Positions 54,732 through 64,000 of a DNA stretch of 64,000 bases are shown here, piece after piece. The first letter of the stretch is position 1. Each line of letters begins with the position of its first letter. The notes beneath the pieces were generated by a model that was not told the origin of the DNA, made no database searches, and saw only the letters and a program-made list of their open reading frames with translations. Location: contig NC_085119.1 in the NCBI RefSeq assembly GCF_030269925.1, positions 14,481,001 through 14,545,000 of the forward strand. The letters are read 5' to 3'. The translations under genes were made by a program, and so were the position numbers. The stretch is from Bombyx mori. Taxonomy: Eukaryota; Arthropoda; Insecta; Lepidoptera; Bombycidae.

Positions 54732-55124
54732 ATGCTACCGTGTAGCTCCCTGGGGGACCGGCTCCTGGAGCTATTTAATGGTTGTCTGGAGTCGGGACGG
54801 TTTCCGTTGCTCTGGCGGACAGGCAGACTTATGCTGTTGAAAAAGGAGGGGCGCCCGGTGGATACAGCCGCCGGGTATCGTCCTATCGTACTGCTGGACG
54901 AGGCGGGAAAATTGCTGGAGCGTATTCTGGCTGCCCGCATCGTTCAGCACCTGGTCGGGGTTGGACCTGACCTGTCGGCGGAGCAGTTCGGCTTCCGGGA
55001 GGGCCGTTCGACCGTGGATGCAATACTTCGCGTGCGGGCCCTCTCGGACGAGGCTGTCTCACGGGGTGGGGTGGCGCTGGCGGTGTCTCTTGACATCGCC
55101 AACGCATTTAACACCCTGCCCTAG
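54732..55124 (+). pseudogene. R1-clade RT, N-terminal half
   Basis: It reads GDRLLELFNGCLESGRFP, YRPIVLLDEAGKLLERI, EQFGFREGRSTVDAI and VALAVSLDIANAFNTLP, the RT blocks up to and including the first catalytic aspartate. A stop follows directly after NTLP. The first six codons come from the target DNA, not from the LINE. Confidence 0.82.
54738..54748. repeat. Target-site duplication of the R1-clade LINE (left)
   Basis: CCGTGTAGCTC occurs here and at 56671-56681. Confidence 0.85.
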
Positions 55125-56670
55125 TCTGTGATAGGGGGGGGGGCATACGCGGACGACACGTTGGTCGTGGCCCGGGGGGATGATTATAGAGAGTCTGCCC
55201 GTCTCGCCACAGCGGGAGTGGCCCTCGTCGTCGGGAGGATAAAGAGACTGGGCCTCGACGTGGCGCTCAGTAAATCCGAGGCCTTGTGGTTTCACGGGCC
55301 GCGGAGAGCGCCACCTGTCGACGCCCACATTGTGGTTGGGGGCGTCCGGATAGGGGTCGGGGTGCAGTTAAGGTACCTCGGCCTCGTGTTGGACGGCCGG
55401 TGGGCTTTTCGTGCTCACTTTGCGGAGCTGGTCCCCCGATTAATGAGGACAGCAGGTTCTTTGAGCCGACTGCTCCCGAATATCGGGGGGCCGGATCAGG
55501 TTGTACGCCGCCTCTACGCTGGGGTGGTGCGATCGATGGCCCTGTACGGTGCGCCTGTATGGGCTGAGCCGCGCAATCGGGCTGCTATGGCTCGGCTCCT
55601 GTGCCGGCCGCAGCGCACCGTTGCTATCAGGGTCATCCGTGGATATCGCACCGTCTCATTCGAGGCGGCGTGTGTGTTGGCGGGGACATCGCCATGGGAG
55701 CTGGAGGCGAAGTCGCTCGCTGCCGACTATCGGTGGCGCAGTGAGCATCGTGCTCTGGACGTGGCGCGTCCCTCCAAAAGTGAGCTGCGGGCGCGGAAGG
55801 TCCATTCTCGGCGGTCCGTGCTCGAATCGTGGTCGAGGCGGTTAGCCAACCCCACGTGGGGTCTACGGACTGTCGAGGCGGTTTACCCAGTCTTTTATGA
55901 CTGGGTGAATCGTGGCCGAGGACGCCTCACCTTCCGTCTGGTGCAGGTGCTGACTGGGCACGGATGCTTCGGGAAGTACCTGCACCGGATAGGAGCTGAG
56001 CCGACGACGAGGTGCCACCATTGTGGACACGACCTGGACACGGCGGAGCATACGCTCGCTGTCTGCCCCGCTTGGTAGGTGCAGCGCCGTGTCCTTGTCG
56101 CGAAGATAGGACCAGACTTGTCGCTGCCGAGCGTTGTGGCGTCGATGCTTGGCGGCGACGAGTCTTGGAAGGCTATGCTCGACTTCTGCGAGTGCACCAT
56201 CTCGCAGAAGGAGGCGGCGGGGCGAGTGAGGCAAAGCTCTCCTCACTATGCAGAAACCCGCCGCCGCCGAGCAGGGGGTCGGAACCGGGGTCCCGTCCGT
56301 AACCCGGCCCCCTAAGAGCTTCGGGTTCCACCCGCTTTGTGCGGGGAGGAACCTAGGCGTGGGGCGGCGTGGTAGGTCGCGTTCCCCCGACCGCTCCGGG
56401 GGAAGGTGTAGCGCGGCACTATCAATCGGGCTCTTGGCCCGTCGACCGAGGGAACCGGCGGTCATGTTGCTGGCGGCCGCCGTTCCGGCGTCTGGGGGAC
56501 GGCGGGATGGATGTAATGTGCTCTGCGTAAACCCTGTCCCGCCGTCTCAATAGCTCCGACTGGGTTTCTGCCCGGTCCGGGATAGGGGGCCGGCTGTGAG
56601 CGGCAGGAGTTTTTAGTGAGGTTTGCGGGTGGGGATCCGGCGATTTTCTCATGTGGTAAAAAAAAAAAAA
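54749..56670 (+). mobile_element. R1-clade LINE, 5'-truncated with an internal deletion
   Basis: This 1.9-kb insertion carries the RT and C-terminal zinc finger of an R1/TRAS/SART-type ORF2, a ~350-bp GC-rich 3' UTR and a poly-A run, flanked by an 11-bp duplication. GC content is far above the surroundings. The endonuclease and ORF1 are missing, from 5' truncation. Confidence 0.85.
55125..56315 (+). pseudogene. R1-clade RT, C-terminal half and zinc finger
   Basis: It resumes after a G-run with AYADDTLVVARG, so the motif between NTLP and YADD (including the G-x-PQGS block, normally ~80-100 residues) is deleted. The thumb and connection region follow, and then a CCHC finger CHHCGHDLDTAEHTLAVC near residue 293-310. 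A TAG at 56076 interrupts the last 80 residues (QRRVLVAKIGPDLSL...), which stay open to 56315. Confidence 0.82.
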
Positions 56671-56681
56671 CCGTGTAGCTC
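56671..56681. repeat. Target-site duplication of the R1-clade LINE (right)
   Basis: CCGTGTAGCTC, the partner of 54738-54748; one extra A may be shared with the poly-A run. Confidence 0.85.
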
Positions 56682-56974
56682 GCGTTAACATTCACACGTT
56701 GCGCTTGTGTAGTGTTTGTGAATAAGCGCGCGGCGTGACGTCGCACTGCATGCGCATCATGAAAAGTCTGCCCATCTCTCTCTCGCGCGGTCTAGCTTAT
56801 GAGTGTTAAGGGGACAGTTAATGTTTTGCTTTTGTTAATGTTTATAAATAAAGCGTGATCTTATTTTATTATTGTTTTAATATTAAATTATGACTGTCTA
56901 ATTATCATTGCATAAGTTGATAAAAAATGCTATGCAATAGCTTTACCGCGGCAGTCCCGAGTGCCACACGTGTT

Positions 56975-57321
56975 TTTTTATTGTTTGAGGTTTCAGTTCG
57001 TTTTTAAACTACGATCATTCTCTTGTACATCGTACGAAAATTAATTATAGTCGTCAAACTTTAGTGTACCAAACTCGCATCAGTGATATTCAGCTGGTAA
57101 GTTAGTGTATCATGCCCTGTCCGGTTAACGACTTCGGTATCTCAATTCGGGAGCTCGACCGTAGCAGCTAACGAGGTGTGCACCATTACGAAGTTTCCCT
57201 AGCCTTGTTCCACTACAGCGTGTCTGGTTTAGCTCGCTTCTGTCGTTTTAGATCCGATATTCATATTGTATAAGCTTCGTACAAGATTCACATGTACTGT
57301 AACATATTATCTTAATATATA
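56975..57321. other. No supported feature
   Basis: 57100-57245 is GC-richer than its surroundings but shows no exon structure. Confidence 0.4.
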
Positions 57322-57810
57322 CTAGAGGTCCTGCAGTAGTCGAAATTCGACTATAATTAATTTGGAATTGTAAGTTTGTACACTATTATGATTGTATTTT
57401 ATACTTCTATAATCACAAATTTTGCCAAGGCTACACTATAAAAAAAAAATACAAAAAATATTTAATCTATTCTCAATTTGACCACAGACGTCAAGAACAA
57501 AAGTTTGACAATAAATAGTATGCATGCGTGTGTGCGTCAAATACATGGTATGTAGTACACACACTACAATCAATCAATGTTTGACAATCAACAAAGAATA
57601 TATTACATATGTTTGTGTATCAAATACATGGCAGTGTGTTTTCTTTATTGATTTAATGTATCTTTTATGCATTATTTAAAAAAAATATTAGCCTTGTGCA
57701 CTTCTTCTCTATATTCTCTACAAGTGTGGGAAATTTCATACTCCTCCGTCCGCGTAATATTCGTAAAAAGGGATACAAGGTTTTTGCTTCACGTATTAAT
57801 ATATATATAA
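57322..57810 (-). mobile_element. Helitron-like element, family 1, with an internal insertion
   Basis: CTAG end and palindrome at 57322-57353, 'cacgtattaatatatatat' at the other end. About 90 bp of extra, partly duplicated sequence ('tgtttgtgtatcaaatacat') lies near 57545-57635. Confidence 0.7.
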
Positions 57811-58821
57811 CACTAAAGCATTATAACATCATTATTTCGTATACATTATAACTTTTAAAGTCTTTATGGTAAACGTTGCGGCTGAAGGTAGGAGGTAAAA
57901 CAAATTTGAAGTAAAAAAATGTTACGACACGAACAGATTAAAAGTGGAATTACGTATTTCGTCTTTCAACTTTATTCCAGGAGGCAGACGTTGCGGGAAA
58001 ACGTTACTTACGGCTCTAATTCAATTTCACGATTTTTGGTTAAAAGGACACGTTGGGTTGAAGACGAAAATATGACGTCATAGGGGGCTATTATGCTTAC
58101 AAATCAAATTCGCCCTTCGAGAAATCGTTGTGAGATCACAATGAATTCTGTTACATTTTCATATTTGACTCAGTTCCTTTTGCGGTAAGAATCACAATTG
58201 TTCACGATTTTCATTGCTCCTTGGCACCAGCATCCTGTCTCATTTTGTCCACACTGAGTTCAATGTCCTTTCCGCAATTATTGAAAATTCCTATATTTTC
58301 TGCTTTAGGCTCCGTTTTTTCCGTAACATGTAACTTTAAGGCATAAATACAACACTTATGTACAAGTGCTTTCTTTGGGGATTTTATTATTAAAAAAATG
58401 AATTGGATGTGATCTTAAAAATCGTATTGGGGTCTAAAAAAAATTATTTATAAAATGTAATGTGACTCACTTGTCATCATTCTTCTATTCGCCTCGCGGA
58501 TGGATCAAGACTGCCCCATAATGCAACACTGCACTCTGGATCCGAACCAGCTTTAGGTTAAGGTAGTTTTGATATTAATTTTTATTTTTTGTTTTATTAT
58601 TATTATTTTTATTATATTCCAAAATTGTAGTTTTTGTTTTTATTTAATTTCGGTATTCTACATGAAAAGTAATTGTTAATGAATGTAGTAATATGGATGA
58701 AAAATCTGAAGTAAATGAAATAAATAATAATATAATAAATAAATTTGTAAAATGAAACAGTTCAAATTAACCAGATAAATTTATGGTATGAAATGCGTCA
58801 ATAACGAGCGTATTATGTAAA
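57811..58821. other. No supported feature
   Basis: It is AT-rich, including simple TTA runs near 58590. Confidence 0.4.
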
Positions 58822-59243
58822 CTAGAGGTCCCGCAGTAGTCGAAATCGACTATAATTAATTGGAATTGTAAGCCTGTACACTATTATGATTGTATTTTAT
58901 ACTTCTATAATCATAAATTTCGCAAAGACTACATTATAAAAAATATTAACAAAGACAAACAATATTAAATCTATTCTCAATTTGACAAAAGACGTCAAGA
59001 ACAAAAGTTTGACAATAAATAGTATGCATGTGTGTGTGCGTCAAATACATGGTATGTAGTGTGTGTAATGTTTTCTTTATTGATTTAATGTATCTTTTAT
59101 GCATTATTTAAAAAAAATATTAGCATTGTGCATTTCTTCTCTATATTCTCTATAAGTGTGGAAAATGAAATACTCCTCCGTCCGCGCAATTTTCGTAAAA
59201 AGGAATACAAAGTTTTTGCTTCACGTATTAATATTTATATAGA
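58822..59243 (-). mobile_element. Helitron-like element, family 1
   Basis: CTAG end with a shortened palindrome (gtcgaaatcgac) at the left and 'gtattaatatttatatagat' at the right. It lies 1 kb from another copy in the same orientation. Confidence 0.7.
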
Positions 59244-59770
59244 TAAACAAATCCTGATGTTGCAAAGCAACTTTATTTTAAAAACATCTTAAAATAATTG
59301 TATATTTGCATTTTTGAAGTATTAAAAGGAAGTTTTTGTGAGACCCAAACAAAATTTTACTTACTTGTTATTATACATGCGAAAGAAAGTTCTTGCTTGT
59401 TAAGCTTTCCGGCTTAACTACTCAACTGATCATGTAATTTGACATACACGTCCTCAAGAGTACAGAAAAGGACAAACCTAGAATAATTTATATCAAGAAA
59501 GAAAGAAGGAAAGAGACTAAACGCCGAAGTATACATTTTTTCTACAATAACTCGAACAGAGGTGCGAAAAAAAAGCTGGTATTTTAATAATGCAAACCCA
59601 AAAAGTTTATATAAATATTTTAGGTCTTCAATACATACTTCACGAGTTAAAACCACACATAATGTGTATGTTTTTGTTCTTGTATTTTAGCAGTATTTTA
59701 AACACCCCTTTAACATACCACTCACTGATGTTCCTAATTTGTCTTTATATATTTTCATTTATAATGAAAT
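59244..59770. other. No supported feature
   Basis: AT-rich frames of about 80 codons on both strands show no domain. Confidence 0.4.
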
Positions 59771-60063
59771 ATAATTTTTTTTTATTGCCTAGACGGACGA
59801 GCACGAGCTCGCAGTGGCTGTGGGCGAGCTCACAGCCCACCTGATGTTAAGTGGTTACTGGAGCCCATAGACATCCACAACGTAAATGCGGCACCCACCT
59901 TGAGATATAAGTTCTAAGGTCTCAAGTTTAGTTACAACGGCTGCCCCACACTTCAAACCGAAGCGCATTATTGCTTCACGGCAGAAATAGGCAGGGTGGT
60001 GGTACCCACCCGCGTGGACTCACAAGAGGTCCTACCACCAATAACAAGAGGTCCTACCACCAG
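59771..60063 (-). repeat. Tail repeat with duplicated ends
   Basis: T-run, then 'gacgagcacgagctcgcagt' and a second 'gggcgagctcacagcccacc', all middle blocks, and two copies of 'aagaggtcctaccacca' at the other end. Both termini are duplicated over 17-25 bp. Confidence 0.82.
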
Positions 60064-60225
60064 TATGTCAAGCATATATTAACTTACGGGCCTCCCTCAC
60101 AATATACAGAAATATTACGCTATTGACAAATAAAATACAAGCAATAAAACTAGCGCGAGGAAAAAAGTAACTGGTTAATTGGGACAGTTAGTTGCTTTTA
60201 CTAAATTCAATGTTGCGAAAGCCTA

Positions 60226-60543
60226 TCTATACAAGTAAATAAAATTGGAATGTCTGTTTGTAATAATAAAATAACCACTCTTTACTGAAAGCGTAAGTAT
60301 GTATACACAGTACATATACCAAAATAACATTTCTTTTTATTTTGTCTGTCTATCTGTTTGTCTGTCTGTCTGCTTGTTCCGGCTAATCTCTGGAACGGCT
60401 CGACCAATTTTGACGGGACTTTCACTGATAGGTAGCTGATGATATAAGGAGTAGCTTATGCTACTTTTTTTAGACCAGCTTCGCCCCGCGGTGACACCTG
60501 CGGTACGAAAATAACCGCGGGTAGCATCGCGAGACTCAGCTAG
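60226..60543 (+). mobile_element. Helitron-like element, CTAG-ended family 4
   Basis: It starts TCTATACAAGTAAATAAAAT after an A and ends 'catcgcgagactcagCTAG' before a T. Inside are 'gtctgtctgtctgcttgttc' and 'ctctggaacggctcgaccaa'. It has no ORF. Confidence 0.65.
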
Positions 60544-60984
60544 TACTATATATAAATGAAAAATGTAATGTCACACATTCTTATCATTCGCACATTCGTA
60601 TCGTTTATCTATGCATGATAAATTAATGTAACGTAAAACATGAATGTTTGTAAAGGCTAATTATTACGCAACGTGCCCATGTAATACCGCTTTTTTCAAT
60701 TGTCAATCACAAATAGGCTTGTATAGTCGAAGGCATTTTTTTCATAGAGCTCTCTGTCAATCGAGGCAGCCTTACAAAATTCACGCCGGCCAGCGCTGAC
60801 AAAGGTGAAAAGTGTCTTCAAAATGTTTGTTCTGCTGTGATTTGAAATGCAAAGTGACTATCGATTTCAGATTCTTTTGAAGCTTTGGAAACATTTCTTT
60901 GGCCTCTATTAATGTTTTATCAGTTTGGAAAGGTCGACGTTTGAATTCTGAACATTGTATTTAGACTGGACATAGAAAACTGTA
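60544..60984. other. No supported feature
   Basis: It is unique DNA. Confidence 0.4.
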
Positions 60985-61228
60985 AGCTTAGTAAGCTGAA
61001 GTGGCAGTGGGCTGGTCACATATGTCGCAGAACCGATAACCGTTGGGGTAGACGTGTTCTGGAGTGGAGACCGCGAACCGGCAAACGTACTGTAGGACGC
61101 CCTCCTGCTAGATGGAGCGACGACCTGCGCAAGGCAGCTGGCAGTAACTGGATGCGTAGAACCGAAGATCGGGTTCAGTGGCGAGCTTTGGGGGAGGCCT
61201 ATGTCCAGCAGTGGACTGCCGCAGGCTG
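60985..61228 (+). pseudogene. RTE-like LINE, last ~80 codons
   Basis: The frame reads LKWQWAGHICRRTDNRWGRR, VLEWRPRTGKRTVGRPPARW, SDDLRKAAGSNWMRRTEDRV and QWRALGEAYVQQWTAAG-stop. This is the standard C-terminus of RTE/endonuclease-RT elements, fully open here. Everything upstream is truncated. Confidence 0.8.
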
Positions 61229-61249
61229 ATGATGATGATGATGATGATA
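61229..61249 (+). repeat. (TGA)n microsatellite at the LINE 3' end
   Basis: Seven TGA units begin right after the LINE stop region. RTE elements typically end in such short repeats instead of poly-A. Confidence 0.85.
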
Positions 61250-61922
61250 GAAAACTGTCACCTTATAAAATGTATCAATGGAAAGCGATTCTTTAGCTCT
61301 ATCAAATTGACTTAATGCTACATTATAAGCTCGCATTGTTTTACTCACGACTAATTTTAATGAAATTACCATTGCGCTTTTCATCTAAAAATCCTTAACG
61401 AAAGTATTGTTAATTTTTATGTTTGTCTTTTCGGTATTGAATAGTTTTTATTTCTTTCATGGCATAATAAAAAAAAACTATATCCGGTTTGTAATTTTCG
61501 GTAAATAAAAAATAAAAAAAGTTAATGAAAAAGCCTATGAAGTCTATCTTGCTTTTTCTTTACACTGCCCCTCAGATCGCAGGTGTGACGTCTTATTCCC
61601 GCTTCGTCAAGCACGAATGCCCTTTCACGGGGTCAAAGCGTTTCTCCTCATTGTTTTCATTCGTGAAACGACAGTCAAAGATAATAGAATGTCACGAACG
61701 TCATGTCCGCGTACACCTGCGTTTACTTTGGGATAAAATGCCTCTCTGTTTTTTTTTGCCTCTTTTTGGGTAATGAACCGGCGTTTTAGTCGACGTTTGT
61801 ACATTCTCAAATTTAATAGGATCAAATAGGCAATATTTGTTATGTTTTTTTCATTAACAAAAAAGAGTACGGGAGCTTGCATAAGCTTGGATGATTTTTT
61901 CATTGATTAAAGTAACAATTTG
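61250..61922. other. No supported feature
   Basis: 61525-61773 is open on both strands with no domain. Confidence 0.4.
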
Positions 61923-62198
61923 TTATTTTTTTTTATTGCTTAGATGAGCGTGTATTGATTAGATGAACGTAGATGTGGACGAGCTTACAGCCCACCTAGT
62001 GTTAAGTGGTTACTGGAGCCCTTAGATATCTACAACACAAATGCGCCACCCACCTTGAAATATAAGTTGTAAGGTCTCAAGTATAGTTACAGCGGCTGCC
62101 CCACCCTTCAAACCGAAATGCATTACTGCTTCACAGCAGAAATAGGCAGGGTGGTGGTACCTACTCGTGCGGACTCACAAGAGGTCTTACCACCAGTA
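61923..62198 (-). repeat. Tail repeat with an extra 5' piece
   Basis: T-run, 'attgcttagatgagcg' and a second 'attagatgaacgtagatgtg' before the standard unit; it ends 'cttaccaccagt'. Confidence 0.82.
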
Positions 62199-62346
62199 TC
62201 GAGGCCAAGCTTTCAGCGAAATCGAAAATCGGAGAACCAGATTGAAAAGCCTTCAAGCCTGGAATAATTCTAATGCATACCATTCTGTACAATCTAGCAT
62301 GATGTAAGCTAAAATATACTCACTTCACTGAATTAAATCTCAATCA

Positions 62347-62354
62347 CACTAGAC
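62347..62354. repeat. Target-site duplication of the hAT MITE (left)
   Basis: CACTAGAC here against CACTAGAG at 62566-62573: 7 of 8 match, the hAT-typical length. Confidence 0.65.
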
Positions 62355-62565
62355 CAGCCTTTCCCAAAGTGAGCGATAACGCCCCCTTGAGGCCGCTGTA
62401 GGCCTAAAAGGGGTCAGTGAGAGACCCAGGAAAAAAGGGGGCCTTGTATATAGGCTTGGGCAGTGGTTTGTAATTTCTCTAGGAGGAGTTTTTAGTAGGT
62501 GAAAAATGGGGGCGCTCAAAAATAATTTATTCTCAAAGTGGACAAAATAAGTTTGGGAACCGATG
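62355..62565. mobile_element. hAT-type MITE
   Basis: The ends cagcctttcccaaagtg and tttgggaaccgatg (an imperfect inverted repeat around TTTCCCAAA/TTTGGGAA), plus the 8-bp flank duplication, match hAT non-autonomous elements. Inner GC-rich pieces ('aacgcccccttgaggccgc', 'aaatgggggcgctcaaaa') also pair. It is 211 bp long with no ORF. Confidence 0.65.
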
Positions 62566-62573
62566 CACTAGAG

Positions 62574-63407
62574 TCAGCGCAGTGCGTGACTAATAATCAA
62601 CAATCTTTAAAACAACGATTAGAAATACGCATCATCGTTAAGTTAGCGCGTTTATTAATTAATCACCCTTGACATGCAAATACTCCGACCTCCCGATAAC
62701 GTATTTCACGGGATATTAAACAATAATCTATTCCGACGCTCTACTTGAGACATGTCTAAATTGCCACTGCAGCTGTGTGGGTATTATCTTGTGTGAGCAA
62801 AGTAATGATTCGCAGTAGAGTAGGTTAGGTTAGTCAGATTGCTTAGTTGAATTATGGGTTTCATGTGATGGTTTTTTTTTGGTGAATAATTTTCTTCAAA
62901 TATTGATTTATTAAAATCGTTTCGTTATATTCATTATTGTAATTAATATCGTAGTATTTACTAACGAGTTTTGATGTAATTAAAAAAAAAAACATTAAAT
63001 TATTATTATTTTTTGTTTACAATTTCAGTTTCAAAACTAAAAGAGATAACCTAGAACCTAGTTCTTGAGACATTAGTGATTACGTTCGATTTCCGCTTCA
63101 AGTTCCGATATAAGTCGATTTATCGATGGAATAGTGGCTAATATAAATTAGTTAATAGGATAAATAGAAAACCCCTGTCTGATTAAAACTACCAACTATC
63201 TATTACTTAGTGTTAGCTTTCAACTTCGCTCAAATTGTGCATAACTAGTTTTTATTGCTTTTGATGGGAAGTCAAAGATTCCATCTAGTGTAGCATGCTG
63301 ACGGAGTACTCCAAAGGGATAGCACTAGCAACTTATATACTTCGACTTCAAAGTACCATTGTATTGGATTACGCCTGTCCCACCCGTGGACTATGATATA
63401 CAAATTA
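62574..63407. other. No supported feature
   Basis: It is AT-rich, with a short 'aggttaggttag' at about 62823. Confidence 0.4.
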
Positions 63408-63653
63408 TTTTTTAATTGCTTATATGGGTGGACGAGTTCACAGCCCACCTGGTGTTGAGTGGTTACTGGATGGAGCCCATAGACATCTACAACGTGAATG
63501 CGCCACCCACCTTGAGATATAAGTTCTAAGGTCTCGAGTATAGTTACAACGGCTGCCCCACCCTTCAAACCGAAACGCATTACTGCTTCACAGCAGAAAT
63601 AGGCAGGATGGTGGTACCTACCCGTGCGGACTCACAAGGGGTCCTACCACCAG
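63408..63653 (-). repeat. Tail repeat, complete copy
   Basis: It runs from 'attgcttatatgggtgg' to 'ctaccaccagt' with a 4-bp duplication (ggatggag) in the middle. It is well preserved. The 102-codon minus frame here is a shadow. Confidence 0.87.
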
Positions 63654-64000
63654 TCAAATTGCGGTATCTATCTATCAACGGGGTTTTATGATTAAAGACC
63701 AGCCAAGCTCACCAAGTCTAAAATTCACTTGATTATTTTTATGCTGACCGTACATGTTTTGTTGTTGTACGCGTCGATCTAAGCACTTCCTAGTTCAGGT
63801 CGAGGTCAAAGTTCACTTCAGCCCCGCCTCACATCATCAATAATACTTGTAAACTACTTGCGACTGCTTATAAGCAATAGGCATTAATTTGTTTACGACA
63901 TGCAATACGACTTTTTTGGGGGGACCGTTAAAATCACATAACAACGCCATTCAACGAGAATTTTGTAATTATCAAATTCATTAACATAAATTTCTGAGAT
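63654..64000. other. No supported feature
   Basis: It is unique DNA to the end of the window. Confidence 0.4.

Larger units (their letters stand above)
54648..56943 (-). mobile_element. Family A element split by an R1-clade LINE
   Basis: The outer parts (54648-54748 and 56671-56943) match the 42-kb copy in reverse: aagctattgca...agc at the left end and gctatgcaatagctt at the right. The right flank continues 'taccgcggcagtcccgagtg', as in the 42-kb copy, showing that the family's 5' end extends past the inverted repeat. Confidence 0.8.

Noticed and set aside
55863..56465. 200-codon minus-strand ORF
   Set aside because: It is antisense to the R1-clade LINE, whose plus strand has clear RT and zinc-finger motifs.
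62815..62840. 'taggttaggttag', similar to the insect telomere repeat TTAGG
   Set aside because: Only about two and a half units in unique DNA; too short to mean telomeric origin.

Overview
The window is lepidopteran nuclear DNA, very probably from a silk moth of the genus Bombyx. The main evidence is one full-length and several partial copies of the Bm1 SINE, many copies of the A-tailed 3' repeat common in silkworm DNA, CTAG-ended Helitrons of lepidopteran type, and long AT-rich stretches without open frames. There is no bacterial, phage or organellar content. Everything is read by eye, so family names rest on recognised motifs and not on a search.

Host gene content is very thin. One first coding exon is well supported (6389-6591): a splice acceptor, a short 5' UTR, an ATG, a 32-codon signal-peptide-like start and a GTAAGT donor. 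A 44-nt candidate micro-exon on the same strand (50097-50140) has a compatible phase. If both are real, most of the window is a 43.5-kb intron filled with transposons. The gene is not identified.

The rest is mobile DNA. (1) 23.6-30.6 kb: a BEL/Pao LTR retrotransposon with near-identical 1.0-kb LTRs, a 5-bp target duplication, a tRNA-Tyr-type primer site, intact gag-protease and integrase frames, and a broken reverse transcriptase. (2) 44.0-49.25 kb: an internally deleted autonomous Helitron, with a Jockey-like LINE inserted a few codons before the helicase stop. The LINE has lost its own stop codon, so its reverse-transcriptase frame now runs into the helicase tail. (3) 54.65-56.94 kb: a 5'-truncated R1-clade LINE inserted into an inverted-repeat-bearing element, with an 11-bp target duplication. 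(4) A gypsy-type solo LTR (20.9-21.3 kb), a hAT MITE (62.4 kb), a palindromic MITE (5.3-5.6 kb), seven short CTAG-ended Helitrons plus one fragment, Bm1 copies, and an RTE-like LINE end with a TGA microsatellite. (5) About twenty-five copies or relics of one 3'-tail repeat; six of them carry a tRNA-like head and form a composite SINE.

Architecture above the single-element level includes a 403-bp-arm inverted repeat (1.96-3.93 kb), a 310-bp-arm near-perfect inverted repeat (21.84-22.90 kb) whose arms share an internal 61-bp duplication, and tandem arrays at 12.0-12.3 and 13.0-13.65 kb. Apart from the single host exon, the genes do not form a pathway; they are parts of selfish elements at different stages of decay, nested in an order that can be partly read.
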